DNA of 64,000 nucleotides from Mucilaginibacter_A sp050954285 (GCA_050954285.1 JBPBPL010000014.1:83956-147955); one strand, 5' to 3'; shown: positions 8,806-17,511, counted from the stretch's first letter. The notes: generated by a model not told the origin, from the letters alone. Program-made: numbers and translations.

Positions 8806-9273
8806 ATGGAACCAATTGAAAATACAGAAGAAACAGGAGAAGCATCCGAAATGCTCATCACTTTTGAAGCAGAAAACTTTTTGCGGGAAACCGGTAAATG
8901 GGCGCACTTTTTAGGCGTTGCCGGTTTTGTGTTTAGCTTTTTAACAATCATCAGTGCGTTTTCGGTGAGCGCAATTGTGAGCAAATTACAGCAAACTTAT
9001 GGTGCTGGTATGGATGCCAAAGCCTTGAGCAGTGGGCTGAGTCTTTTGTATTTCGCTTTTGGTGTACTTATTTTTATACCTTCTTTAAATCTTTTTCAGT
9101 TTGCAGCAGGCTTAAAAAACGGTTTTAATTATGGCGAACAGTCCAGCGTAAATGCTGCTTTTATGAGGTTAAAATCCTATTTCCGGTTTTGGGGGATTTT
9201 AATTATTTCTATAATCGTGTTTTATGTGATGGTACTGATTGCTGCAGTTGCAGGCGGCGGCTTGAAAATGTAG
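8806..9273 (+). CDS. Conserved membrane protein, DUF5362-like
   Basis: A 155-residue protein with an acidic N-terminus and about three membrane segments (residues 37-62, 82-104, 127-149). The pattern FLRETGKWAHFLGVAGF followed by SLNLFQFAAGLKNGF resembles the DUF5362 family common in Bacteroidota. No enzymatic motif is visible and the function is unknown. It sits 52 bases after mgtE with a terminator behind it. Confidence 0.72.
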   Translation: MEPIENTEETGEASEMLITFEAENFLRETGKWAHFLGVAGFVFSFLTIISAFSVSAIVSKLQQTYGAGMDAKALSSGLSLLYFAFGVLIFIPSLNLFQFAAGLKNGFNYGEQSSVNAAFMRLKSYFRFWGILIISIIVFYVMVLIAAVAGGGLKM

Positions 9274-9300
9274 AAAGAAGAAAAAAACCTTTAAAACTAA

Positions 9301-9323
9301 AAATCCTGCTAAAAGCAGGATTT
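9301..9323. terminator. Bidirectional terminator hairpin
   Basis: AAATCCTGC / GCAGGATTT 9-bp stem with TAAAA loop and a T-run, placed between two convergent genes. Confidence 0.85.
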
Positions 9324-9356
9324 TTGTTATTGATAAAGTTTAGGTGTAGGCATTTT

Positions 9357-9689
9357 TTATATGTCGAACGAGAAATCATCTGTAACTTTGGAGTTATTTT
9401 GTTCACCAATTTCTGCAAATTCGTAACGTTTCTCGATCACTTCCTGGTTTGATTTAATATAATCTGAGGTTTCTTTTAAACCTTCTGCAAATTTTTCAAA
9501 ATCCTCTTTGTACAAAAAAATCTTGTGTTTCACAAAAACACCGTCTTCCAACCGTTTTTTGCTTTCCGTTATGGTGATGTAATAATCGTTGGAACGTGTG
9601 GCTTTTACATCAAAAAAATAAGTTCTTTTACCGGCTCTAACTTTTCTGGAATAGACCTCTTCGCGGTCTCTGCTATCAAAATCTCCCAT
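9357..9689 (-). CDS. DUF3276 (PUR-domain) protein
   Basis: A 110-residue protein; the start at 9689 (MGDFDSRDREEVYSRKVRAGKRTYFFDVK) is chosen over an upstream in-frame start because family homology begins there. The YSRKVRAGKRTYFFDVKATRSNDYYITITESKK region is the PUR-alpha-like DUF3276 fold, a small nucleic-acid-binding domain almost universal in Bacteroidota. A regulatory DNA/RNA-binding role is expected, but targets are unknown. Confidence 0.85.
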   Translation of the reverse strand: MGDFDSRDREEVYSRKVRAGKRTYFFDVKATRSNDYYITITESKKRLEDGVFVKHKIFLYKEDFEKFAEGLKETSDYIKSNQEVIEKRYEFAEIGEQNNSKVTDDFSFDI

Positions 9690-9817
9690 TTGCAATAGTT
9701 TACATTTAATATGATTGCGATAAATATAATGCTTTTTTAAAAACACAAAAGAAAAAAGCACTGTTTGTGAATAATTATTTTTACGGACAAATACTTAACA
9801 AAGTTTCCAATCGTTGT

Positions 9818-11605
9818 TTATGCACTTTCTGATTCTTCCAGAAGCTGTTTTTCATACAATTCAAAATAACTTCCTTTCAGTTGCAGCAATTGCTGATGCG
9901 TTCCCTGCTCAACTATTTTTCCATCATCTAAAACCACAATTTTATCTGCATTTTTAATGGTAGAAATGCGGTGGGCGATTAGCAAGCTGGTTCTGCCGAT
10001 CATTACTTCACCCAAATTATTCAGGATTTCTTCTTCTGTCTTGGTATCTACAGCCGACAAACAATCATCAAAAATCAAAATTTTTGGTTGCTTAAAAACA
10101 GCACGCGCAATAGAAACCCGCTGTTTTTGTCCGCCCGAAAGTGTAACGCCGCGCTCGCCAATCATCGTAGTAAAACCTTCATCAAAAGCAATAATGTTAT
10201 CATAAACCGCTGCGGATTTTGCTGCATTTTCTACCCGGTTCATATCCATTTTATCCACGCTAAAAGCAATATTATTGGCAATTGTATCCGAAAACAGAAA
10301 AACTTCCTGTGGCACAAAACCGGTTTGTGCACGGTAATTTTCTAAATTAAGTTGTTCTATTCGTTTGCCATCGATCAAAATCTCGCCCGAAGTACAATCA
10401 TACATACGCATTAGCAGGTTGGCAATCGTGGATTTTCCAGAACCGGTTCGTCCAATGATCGCAATCAGTTCTCCGGGCGCAACCGAAAACGATACTTCTT
10501 TTAAGGCAGTAATTCCGGTATCAGGATAAACGAAACTTACATTTTTGAACTCAATGCTTCCTTTTATATCGATTGCAGGAGCATCTGGCTGATCAATTTC
10601 GGAAGCCATTTGCAGATATTCATTAATCCTTTTTTGGGAAGCTGCCGCCCGCTGGATGAGCGAAGTAACCCAGCCCAAACTCAAAACAGGGAAGGTGAGC
10701 AGGTTGACGTACACAATAAATTCGGCAATATTTCCGGCAGTGATATTGCCTTTCATTACTTCAATTCCGCCTACATAAACGGTAATTAAAGTGCTCATTC
10801 CGGCCAGCAAAAGCATAACTGGATAAAATAATGCCTGTACTTTCACCAGCGAAAGTGAATCAGTTTTGTACAATTCGCTTTCGGCACGAAAACTTTGATT
10901 GATGAAATTTTCGCGGACGTAAGATTTGATCACGCGGATTCCCGAAAAACTTTCCTGCACAAAACTGGACAAGCCGGAAAGCCTTTCCTGGATGCGTTCG
11001 CTGCGATGGTTGATTTCGGTATTAACCAAATAAATAGCCAAAGCAAGTACTGGCAAAGGCAATAAACTGAATACAGCCAGCCGCACATTTACTGTAAGCA
11101 TCGCATAAATTACCATTACAAACAATACGGCCGTATTTATAGCGTACATAATGCTTGGACCGAGATACATGCGCACGCGGCTCACATCTTCGGTTACGCG
11201 GTTCATCAAATCACCGGTATTGTTGCGTCGATAAAATGCTAAAGACAATTGCTGGTAATGTGCATAGATTTCGTTTTTGAGGTCATACTCAATGTGGCGC
11301 GACATTAAAATGATGGTTTGCCGCATAAAAAACAGGAACAAACCGCGCAAAATAGCCATCAGCAACACAATCGCACCAAATAAAAGCAGGCTCTGGCCGA
11401 GTAAATTATAAATGATGCTTTGTCTTTCAAAACCATTATAAAGGTGATAAATGCCGATATTTTCTGTCACCAGATCAAAAGAAAGCCGGATGACAGGCGC
11501 TGGCAGCACGCCGAAAACGTTGGAAATAATAACAAACAGGATTCCGGGAATCAATTGCCAGCGGTATTTCCAAAAATATTTATTGAGATAAGCGAGATGT
11601 TTCAT
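9818..11605 (-). CDS. ABC exporter, MsbA/MdlA-like half transporter
   Basis: A 595-residue fusion of a six-helix transmembrane domain (about 1-320) and a nucleotide-binding domain. Walker A GRTGSGKST is near residue 387, the Q-loop is FVPQEVFLFSDT, the signature is LSGGQKQR and Walker B is ILIFDDCLSAVD near 510. The start at 11605 (MKHLAYLNKYFWKYRW) is preferred over 21 upstream codons that look non-coding. The usual catalytic glutamate after Walker B is aspartate, as in MdlA/BmrC-type subunits of heterodimeric exporters, so a partner elsewhere is possible. The substrate (lipid, drug or peptide) cannot be read. Confidence 0.88.
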   Translation of the reverse strand: MKHLAYLNKYFWKYRWQLIPGILFVIISNVFGVLPAPVIRLSFDLVTENIGIYHLYNGFERQSIIYNLLGQSLLLFGAIVLLMAILRGLFLFFMRQTIILMSRHIEYDLKNEIYAHYQQLSLAFYRRNNTGDLMNRVTEDVSRVRMYLGPSIMYAINTAVLFVMVIYAMLTVNVRLAVFSLLPLPVLALAIYLVNTEINHRSERIQERLSGLSSFVQESFSGIRVIKSYVRENFINQSFRAESELYKTDSLSLVKVQALFYPVMLLLAGMSTLITVYVGGIEVMKGNITAGNIAEFIVYVNLLTFPVLSLGWVTSLIQRAAASQKRINEYLQMASEIDQPDAPAIDIKGSIEFKNVSFVYPDTGITALKEVSFSVAPGELIAIIGRTGSGKSTIANLLMRMYDCTSGEILIDGKRIEQLNLENYRAQTGFVPQEVFLFSDTIANNIAFSVDKMDMNRVENAAKSAAVYDNIIAFDEGFTTMIGERGVTLSGGQKQRVSIARAVFKQPKILIFDDCLSAVDTKTEEEILNNLGEVMIGRTSLLIAHRISTIKNADKIVVLDDGKIVEQGTHQQLLQLKGSYFELYEKQLLEESESA

Positions 11606-11669
11606 GCAGTAAGGCAAAGTTAAAAAAACGCAGCGGCAGAATTGTCTTTCAAAATAAATCTCTGTCATG

Positions 11670-11681
11670 ATACTGTTTTTA
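11670..11681 (+). repeat. Dispersed 12-bp repeat copy between divergent genes
   Basis: Exact ATACTGTTTTTA followed by TCGCCTAAAAATC, a good example of the two-block layout, in the divergent region between the ABC exporter and nusB. Confidence 0.85.
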
Positions 11682-11734
11682 TCGCCTAAAAATCAGCCGG
11701 AAACAAGATTGTATCTGGAAACACTGCGGAAACA

Positions 11735-11766
11735 TTTGCTTCGGTTGCTCAAAAAAACTACTTTTG
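11735..11766 (+). promoter_or_regulatory. Bacteroidota-type promoter for the nusB cluster
   Basis: TTTG (11735-11738) and TACTTTTG (11759-11766) are 20 bases apart, matching the phylum consensus, about 97 bases upstream of nusB. Confidence 0.7.
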
Positions 11767-11862
11767 CGCCAACAATTGCAAAGCTAGTTTTAACAGAAAA
11801 ACTAGTAAATTATACAAATTTTATGCAGAAAGATTATTTCTGCAGCTCGTTCTTATCAAAAT

Positions 11863-12810
11863 ATGTTAAACAGAAGGCAACTCAGGGTAAAGGTTTTACA
11901 AGGATTATACGCTTACAATCAATCTGAAAACAAGGAAATTAATGCACACGAAAAATTGCTGCTGCAAAGTGTGGACAAGGTTTTCGAAATGTACATCTGG
12001 ATGCTTTCCCTGATTGATGAAGTGGTGCAATACACTTCTGTTGATGCCGAAGACCGTGCCAATTTGCACTTGCCAACGGAGGCGGATCTTGCCCCGAACC
12101 TTAAAATTCTTCAAAATAAATTTATCATTTCGCTGCTTCAAAACCAGGAATATCTGGCTGGCTTGAAGAAGTATAAAGTAGAGTGGAGCTTTGACCCAGA
12201 GTTGGCGAGATCTATTTTTTATGCCTTAAAAGAAGCACCAGAATATCAGGATTATCTTAATAATGAAACAAATACGATTCAGGCTGATAAAGACATTATC
12301 AAATTCATCTTCAAAAAACTAATTTTAAAATCGGTAACGGCCGAACAGTTTTTTGAAGAGCGTTTTTTAAGCTGGCCAGTGGATAAAGACACCTTGCAGG
12401 CACTGATTGCTAAAACTTTTAAAAACTTTTCGCATGAGGAATCTGGCAAAAACAAGTTGGCCGAACTGAGTTTGGATTGGGTGGAAGACCGCGAATTTTT
12501 GGTTACGCTTTTTCAGCAAACTATTCGATATGATAAAGAATATCAGCAGCTGATTGGTGATAAAACCCAAAACTGGGAAGCCGAACGAATTGCGATGATG
12601 GATACGATGCTGATGAAAATGGCCATTTGCGAGTTTTTGGGTTTCCCATCGATTCCGGTGAAAGTAACCATCAACGAATACCTGGAAATATCCAAAGAAT
12701 TTAGTACACCCAAAAGCAATTCGTTTATAAACGGTATCTTGGACAAGGTTTTATCAGACTTAAAAAGTAATAATAAACTTAGAAAATCCGGTCGCGGATT
12801 AGTAGATTAA
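11863..12810 (+). CDS. nusB: Transcription antitermination protein NusB
   Basis: A 315-residue protein. It starts MLNRRQLRVKVLQGLYAYNQS, the RNA-binding N-terminal helix of NusB. The C-terminal half carries the family block with WEAERIAMMDTMLMKMAICEF and PVKVTINEYLEISKEFSTPKSNSFINGILDKV. It is about twice the length of E. coli NusB because of a central insertion, normal for Bacteroidota. It acts with NusE and boxA RNA in rRNA antitermination. It heads the run nusB - DUF1573 - yajC - ybbR-like - coaE. Confidence 0.95.
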   Translation: MLNRRQLRVKVLQGLYAYNQSENKEINAHEKLLLQSVDKVFEMYIWMLSLIDEVVQYTSVDAEDRANLHLPTEADLAPNLKILQNKFIISLLQNQEYLAGLKKYKVEWSFDPELARSIFYALKEAPEYQDYLNNETNTIQADKDIIKFIFKKLILKSVTAEQFFEERFLSWPVDKDTLQALIAKTFKNFSHEESGKNKLAELSLDWVEDREFLVTLFQQTIRYDKEYQQLIGDKTQNWEAERIAMMDTMLMKMAICEFLGFPSIPVKVTINEYLEISKEFSTPKSNSFINGILDKVLSDLKSNNKLRKSGRGLVD

Positions 12811-12815
12811 TTCAT

Positions 12816-13238
12816 ATGAAGAAATATCTGATCATTCTGGCAATCAGTAGTTTGCTTGCTGCCTGTAACCAAAATAACAGTACAAAAAGCTCCGCAGCAA
12901 CAGAAAAAAATATGGCCGGTGCTAATCCGGTTTTAAAGTTTGATAAAGAAATTTACGATTTTGGTAAGATCAAAGCTGGCGATAAAGTAAACTACGATTA
13001 TACTTTTGTAAACACGGGAAAATCGCCTTTGATTATTACCGATGCGGTAGCAAGTTGCGGCTGCACCATCCCGAGCTGGCCAAAAAAACCAATCAATCCC
13101 GGCCAGAAAGACATGATTAAAGTGGTTTTTAATAGTGCTGGCAAATCCGGTTTGATCGATAAACAAATTACTATTACGGCCAATACTGCGCCGGCGCAAA
13201 CGCTGGTACATTTAATTGGCGAAGTAGCAACAAAATAA
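12816..13238 (+). CDS. DUF1573 lipoprotein
   Basis: A 140-residue lipoprotein with lipobox LLAAC (cysteine 17). The DUF1573 (ASH/MSP-like) domain shows FDKEIYDFGKIKAGDKVNYDYTFVNTGKSPLII, then ASCGCTIPSWPKKPINPG, with its conserved CGC motif. Function is unknown; the immunoglobulin-like fold suggests cell-envelope assembly. The position between nusB and yajC, 5 bases after nusB, is conserved in the phylum. Confidence 0.9.
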   Translation: MKKYLIILAISSLLAACNQNNSTKSSAATEKNMAGANPVLKFDKEIYDFGKIKAGDKVNYDYTFVNTGKSPLIITDAVASCGCTIPSWPKKPINPGQKDMIKVVFNSAGKSGLIDKQITITANTAPAQTLVHLIGEVATK

Positions 13239-13265
13239 TTTCCATTTTTAACATACAATAATAAT

Positions 13266-13595
13266 ATGATTTCGACTATTCTTTTACAAATTCCGGGTGG
13301 TTTAGGCGCTTACGGCCAATTTCTTCCACTGGTGCTGATTATCGTGGTGTTTTATTTTTTCATGATTCGTCCGCAGGTTAAAAAACAAAAAGATCAGAAA
13401 AAATATGTGGAGGAACTAAAAAAAGGTGATAAAGTGGTTACTTCTGCAGGCATCCACGGCAAAATTGTGGAAGTGGGCGATGTTACTATTTTGATTGAAG
13501 TAGACAACAACGTTAAAATTCGTTTTGATAAAGCTTCGATTTCTCTGGAAGCTTCCCGGTTATTGAATCAGCCGGTAGCTGCTGCTAAAGTTTAG
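13266..13595 (+). CDS. yajC: Preprotein translocase subunit YajC
   Basis: A 109-residue single-span inner-membrane protein. The transmembrane helix at about residues 18-37 is followed by the family signature FFMIRPQVKKQKDQKKYVEELKKGDKVVTSAGIHGKIVEV. YajC associates with SecDF and SecYEG. It lies 27 bases after the DUF1573 gene and is followed by the inverted repeat pair at 13601-13638. Confidence 0.95.
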   Translation: MISTILLQIPGGLGAYGQFLPLVLIIVVFYFFMIRPQVKKQKDQKKYVEELKKGDKVVTSAGIHGKIVEVGDVTILIEVDNNVKIRFDKASISLEASRLLNQPVAAAKV

Positions 13596-13600
13596 GCTTA

Positions 13601-13638
13601 TAAAAGAAGCATTGGCAAAAAATCTGATGCTTCTTTTA
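13601..13638. repeat. Inverted pair of the dispersed repeat (hairpin after yajC)
   Basis: TAAAAGAAGCAT (13601-13612) and ATGCTTCTTTTA (13627-13638) form a perfect 12-bp stem around a 14-base loop, six bases after the yajC stop. This TC-type hairpin has T-rich ends and could act as a terminator or attenuator inside the operon. Confidence 0.85.
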
Positions 13639-13660
13639 TTCACATATTTGCAGGAAAGAT

Positions 13661-14611
13661 ATGGCGATTTTCAAATTATCCAAAGCAGAGCGCAAGCGGA
13701 TTTCCGCTTTTTTTACTTGCCTCATTTTGGCAACGTTGGCTTGGATATTTGTAATGATGTCAAAAAATTATACTTTTCCAGTTAAAGTAGCTTTAAATTT
13801 CAAGAATCACCCCATACGCAAGGCTTTTTATGCGTTACAGCCCGATACGGTTTTGGCAATGGTGGGCGGCACTGGTTGGCAAAAGCTGTTTTCCAATGTT
13901 AATCCAACCAAAAATAGAAGTGTCAGCATCGATTTAAAAAAGTTAGAAACACAAAATTTTATTGTGCTGAGCAGCCAGTTGCCGGTTATTAACCGGAAAC
14001 CAGATAAAGGCCAGCAGATTATAGCTTTCAGTCCGGATACGGTTTATTTTGATTTTACAGCGAGGAAGGAAAAGCGCGTACCAATTAAACTTAATGCTGA
14101 CATTAATTACCAGCAGCAGTATGCCCGTTCGGGTGATGTATTATTAAAACCGAATTTTGTAACTATTAGCGGCCCGGCGGCTTACATCGATTCTATAAAA
14201 AGCTGGCCTACAGACTTTTTGGTGGCAAGAAAAGCAAGTAATGATATTAATACAACGTTGAGACTGCCTTCTCCGCAGGAAAATAACGTGAACATTTACC
14301 CAAAAACCGTAACTGTGAATATTCCGGTGGATGAATTTACGGAGAAGACGCTGGAGATACCGGTGAAGCTGTTGAACAATAAGATTTATAGCGAAGTCAG
14401 CTTGTTTCCCAAAAAAATAAAAATCACGTTTATGGTTTCGCTGAACAATTATGCGGATGTAAATGCTGATTTTTTTGAAGTGGTGGCTGATTTGAATGCC
14501 TGGCAAATAAATGGTATGCAAAACCTGCCCATAAAGCTAAAACAGCGACCGGATTACTGTAATATTGTACGTATAGAACCATCAGCTGTTAATTTTATCG
14601 TTCGCAAATAA
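13661..14611 (+). CDS. YbbR-like domain protein (CdaR-like)
   Basis: A 316-residue protein with a cytoplasmic N-terminus, one membrane helix (about residues 15-34, SAFFTCLILATLAWIFVMM), then periplasmic YbbR-type repeats (TVYFDFTARKEKRVPIKLN, PVDEFTEKTLEIPVKLLN). In Firmicutes YbbR/CdaR regulates the diadenylate cyclase CdaA; that role is not demonstrated here. The last base of its stop codon is the first base of coaE, so the two are coupled. Confidence 0.82.
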   Translation: MAIFKLSKAERKRISAFFTCLILATLAWIFVMMSKNYTFPVKVALNFKNHPIRKAFYALQPDTVLAMVGGTGWQKLFSNVNPTKNRSVSIDLKKLETQNFIVLSSQLPVINRKPDKGQQIIAFSPDTVYFDFTARKEKRVPIKLNADINYQQQYARSGDVLLKPNFVTISGPAAYIDSIKSWPTDFLVARKASNDINTTLRLPSPQENNVNIYPKTVTVNIPVDEFTEKTLEIPVKLLNNKIYSEVSLFPKKIKITFMVSLNNYADVNADFFEVVADLNAWQINGMQNLPIKLKQRPDYCNIVRIEPSAVNFIVRK

Positions 14612-15210
14612 TGCTGAAAGTAGGAATTACAGGCAATATTGGCAGCGGAAAAACTACAGTTTCAAAAGTTTTTGAACTGTTGGGAATTCCTGTTTTTTAT
14701 GCTGATTTCCATGCTAAAAAAGTAATGACAGAAGATGCAGTATTAGTGAAATCCATCCGAAAAAATTTTGGTGCCGAAGCTTATTTGGAAAACGGTAGTT
14801 TGAACCGTAAATACATTTCGGGGATTGTTTTTAATAATGAAATTGAATTGCAAAAGCTAAATGCACTTGTTCATCCGGCCGTTTTCCGTGCTTTTGATGT
14901 TTGGGCCGAAGATTATCAGCATAAAAAATATGTGCTAAAAGAAGCAGCGTTGTTGTTTGAAAGCGGATCGAACCAACAATGTGATTATACGATTGTAGTT
15001 TCGGCTGCGCTGGAGGAACGCGTTCGGCGGGTAATGGTACGCGATCAAATTATGGAAATGGAAGTGCTCCGCAGAGAAGAAAAGCAGATGCCGCAAGCAG
15101 AAAAAGAAGCCAAAGCAGATTATATTATTCAAAATGATGCTAAAGTGCTTGTAATTCCGCAGGTTTTAAAAATCCACGAACAACTGCTGGAACTGGCGAA
15201 AACGATATGA
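14611..15210 (+). CDS. coaE: Dephospho-CoA kinase
   Basis: A 199-residue P-loop kinase. Walker A is GNIGSGKTTVSKVF at residues 8-21, followed by VFYADFHAKKVM and the lid/C-terminal motifs VLKEAALLFESG and VRRVMVRDQ. It phosphorylates dephospho-CoA to CoA, the last step of the pathway, in the cytoplasm. It overlaps the preceding YbbR-like gene by one base and the following nuclease gene by four bases. Confidence 0.95.
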   Translation: MLKVGITGNIGSGKTTVSKVFELLGIPVFYADFHAKKVMTEDAVLVKSIRKNFGAEAYLENGSLNRKYISGIVFNNEIELQKLNALVHPAVFRAFDVWAEDYQHKKYVLKEAALLFESGSNQQCDYTIVVSAALEERVRRVMVRDQIMEMEVLRREEKQMPQAEKEAKADYIIQNDAKVLVIPQVLKIHEQLLELAKTI

Positions 15211-16145
15211 TTCTGGAATATTTTTTAGAGCTGACTGCCAATGGTTTGTATTGCGCGGTCGGAGATTTTTATCTGGATCCGTTAAAGCCCGTGCAAACCG
15301 CCGTGATTTCGCACGCTCATGCAGATCATGCCATAGGCGGCCATCAGCAGGTTTTTGCTACGGCCGCTACACTTGCTTTTATGGATTTGCGCTACGGAAA
15401 AAATGCCGGAAAGGACAAGCAAACAGTTGATTATCATGAAAAAGTATCGATAAAAGAAGTATCAGTTACGCTGGTTCCGGCCGGACATGTTTTAGGTTCT
15501 GCGCAGGTTTTGATGGAGTTTGAAGGCGTAAAATATTTGTATACCGGCGATTTTAAACTACAACCCGATGCTACCTGTGAAATGCTGGAATGGGTTGAGG
15601 CAGATGTTTTGATTACGGAAACCACGTTTGCCAACCCGAATATCAAACATCCCGATCAGGTTTTGGAGATTGAAAAACTCAATCAAATCCCTTCCAATAT
15701 TTTGCTTGGCGCGTATGCTTTGGGCAAAAGTCAGCGGTTGATTCAATTGATCAACCAGTTTTGTCCGCAGAAACAAATCCTGGTTCACCGCAACATCGAA
15801 CCCATCAACCGGATTTATGAAAAATTTGGTTATTTATCTGCAAAATACAAACTGTACGACCGTAAAGCCATCAAAACCCAAAGTAATTTCATTTATATGG
15901 TTCCGCCGTTTACTTTTCACAGTTATATCCGGGCAACGGGTTTGCGACGGATATTTGCTTCCGGCTGGAAAAACCTGCAAACCAATACACAGGATTCGCT
16001 TTACATTTCAGATCATGCTGATTGGGATGATATTTTGCTGCTGATCAGTAAAGTAAAGCCGGCTCAAATCTGGACTTTGCACGGGAACGGTCTGCATCTG
16101 CAACAGTATTTTGCCGGGAAAATGAGGGTTAAAATCCTGAATTGA
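15207..16145 (+). CDS. MBL-fold exonuclease (YSH1/ligase-associated type)
   Basis: A 312-residue metallo-beta-lactamase-fold protein. The metal-binding HAHADH motif (residues 33-38) is followed by PAGHVLGSAQV and YTGDFKL with the third and fourth ligand sets; the Met/Cys-type TETTF and C-terminal LYISDHADWDD and TLHGNG complete the beta-CASP-like pattern. It resembles ligase-associated DNA exonucleases and COG1236 RNA-processing enzymes, but no ligase or helicase gene is adjacent. It overlaps coaE by 4 bases; its stop TGA shares one base with the start of the DUF5522 gene. Confidence 0.78.
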   Translation: MILEYFLELTANGLYCAVGDFYLDPLKPVQTAVISHAHADHAIGGHQQVFATAATLAFMDLRYGKNAGKDKQTVDYHEKVSIKEVSVTLVPAGHVLGSAQVLMEFEGVKYLYTGDFKLQPDATCEMLEWVEADVLITETTFANPNIKHPDQVLEIEKLNQIPSNILLGAYALGKSQRLIQLINQFCPQKQILVHRNIEPINRIYEKFGYLSAKYKLYDRKAIKTQSNFIYMVPPFTFHSYIRATGLRRIFASGWKNLQTNTQDSLYISDHADWDDILLLISKVKPAQIWTLHGNGLHLQQYFAGKMRVKILN

Positions 16146-16312
16146 TGGAATTGGCAAAAGAAGATTTTTATGAAGATGAAAACGGTAATACTGTTTTTAC
16201 TGCCCAATTTCATCTGAAAAGAGGTTATTGCTGCAAAAATAAATGCAGGCATTGCCCTTGGAATTTCGGTCGCGACAAACAAAAAACATTGTCGGAAAAT
16301 AAATTATTATAA
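16145..16312 (+). CDS. Small cysteine-rich DUF5522 protein
   Basis: A 55-residue protein starting within the TGATG overlap with the preceding nuclease gene. It has the DUF5522 pattern: FTAQFHLKRGYCCKNKCRHCPWNF, in which four cysteines (CC, C and C of CRHCPW) could bind zinc. Function is unknown; overlap suggests co-expression with the nuclease. A copy of the dispersed repeat (16188-16199) encodes residues NTVFT. Confidence 0.85.
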   Translation: MELAKEDFYEDENGNTVFTAQFHLKRGYCCKNKCRHCPWNFGRDKQKTLSENKLL

Positions 16313-16337
16313 ATTTACGGTATTAGGAAGATTGATT

Positions 16338-16787
16338 ATGGAACTGGAAAAGGAAATTCAAAGCAGTAAGTTTGAAGATAATTACCACAAAGCAGTGGTT
16401 AATATTTCTTATACTTATAGCTGGATAACCACAATTGTGCGTGAACGGCTTGAAAAACACCAGATTACACATCAGCAGTTTAATATTCTGCGGATTTTAC
16501 GCGGACAGTTCCCTAATCCGGCTACGGTAAATTTGCTGAAAGAACGGATGCTGGATAAAATGTGTGATGCTTCGCGGATTGTGGACCGGCTGGTACAAAA
16601 AGAACTGGTAACGCGCTGCACAAATTCTAAAGATAGGCGGGCGGTGGATATTCGGATCAGTGATAAAGGATTGCAGATATTATCCCAGATTGATTGTCAA
16701 CTTAAAATGAGCGATTTATTAAATCATAATATTACGGAAGAAGAAGCACAGGTTTTATGTACTTTGCTGGATAAACTCCGCGGTTAA
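16338..16787 (+). CDS. MarR-family transcriptional regulator
   Basis: A 149-residue winged-helix regulator. The ATG at 16338 (MELEKEIQSSKFEDNY) is preferred to the TTG six bases earlier. The HTH and wing are visible in ITHQQFNILRILRG, MCDASRIVDRLVQKELVTR and the signature DRRAVDIRISDKG. The target is unknown; the convergent neighbour is a ZIP transporter, with no direct evidence of control. Confidence 0.88.
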   Translation: MELEKEIQSSKFEDNYHKAVVNISYTYSWITTIVRERLEKHQITHQQFNILRILRGQFPNPATVNLLKERMLDKMCDASRIVDRLVQKELVTRCTNSKDRRAVDIRISDKGLQILSQIDCQLKMSDLLNHNITEEEAQVLCTLLDKLRG

Positions 16788-16794
16788 AATTTGT

Positions 16795-17511
16795 TTAGGC
16801 TTCTGCAAAAAATGTGATCAAAGCAATGCCGGAACCAGTTAATACAGCAACCATTTTACGCAAATTAAATTTGTGATCGGAGCTGGATTCAAATAAAATG
16901 GTGGTAGAAATATGCAGGAAAATTCCGATTACGATGCCCATAATCCGGGAAAAATATTGCTGTAAACCGGCCAAAGTTGTACTTAACAGGTGACTTGCAA
17001 AAAATCCTGCGGGTGTCATCATCGCAAAAATAACCAGTAAAAACAGTATGCTTCTTTTATGCAACTTATTTTGCATCAGCACACTTCCCAACGCAAAAGC
17101 CGCCGGAATATGATGCAAAGCGATACCAAAAACCAGTTCCTGCTGATGGCCTTGCGCCAACGGCATTCCCTCCAGAAAAGCGTGTAAACAAAGGCTGATC
17201 ATAATCCCGGAAGGAAAAGCAGCTTCGTTGTGCTGATGATTGTGGTGAATATGGCCATGTTCTACACCATCCGAAAACAATTCCAGGATCAGTTGAAACA
17301 GAAACCCGATCATGATAAAAATGCCTACATAATGGTCGCCGCTTTTATAAGCATTCGGGATCAAATGCAAAACGGTAATTGCAAATAAATAAGCTCCGCT
17401 GAAGGAAAGGATGAGTTTCAGGTTTTTGCCAATGTCTTTCTTGAACAAAAAAATGCTTGCTCCTCCAAAAAAAGCACTGAAAAAAAGTGGAAAAATGATC
17501 CAGTAATTCAT
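16795..17511 (-). CDS. ZIP-family metal transporter
   Basis: A 238-residue membrane protein with about seven to eight helices. A histidine-rich loop (HGHIHHNHQHNEAAFPSG, about residues 85-102) precedes the helix carrying LHAFLEGMPLAQG, and LHHIPAAFALG is the conserved metal-binding helix. The family imports Zn2+ or Fe2+. It is coupled by a 4-base overlap to the upstream PAP2 phosphatase gene. A tail-to-tail pair of dispersed repeats (17038-17059) lies inside and encodes part of HKRSILFLL. Confidence 0.87.
   Translation of the reverse strand: MNYWIIFPLFFSAFFGGASIFLFKKDIGKNLKLILSFSGAYLFAITVLHLIPNAYKSGDHYVGIFIMIGFLFQLILELFSDGVEHGHIHHNHQHNEAAFPSGIMISLCLHAFLEGMPLAQGHQQELVFGIALHHIPAAFALGSVLMQNKLHKRSILFLLVIFAMMTPAGFFASHLLSTTLAGLQQYFSRIMGIVIGIFLHISTTILFESSSDHKFNLRKMVAVLTGSGIALITFFAEA
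17038..17059. repeat. Divergent overlapping repeat pair inside the ZIP gene
   Basis: TAAAAACAGTAT (17038-17049) and ATGCTTCTTTTA (17048-17059) share the central AT, so a GT-type copy and a TC-type copy are joined back to back inside a gene. Confidence 0.85.

Noticed and set aside
10093..10102. TAAAAACAGC in the ABC exporter gene (and similar cores at 50141, 55405, 62328, 63609)
   Set aside because: Ten-base core only, missing the AT end of the 12-mer; expected more often by chance and left out of the exact count.
11667..11927. 86-residue plus-strand ORF overlapping the nusB start
   Set aside because: Runs through the nusB promoter and into the nusB coding region in another frame; basic, non-protein-like composition.
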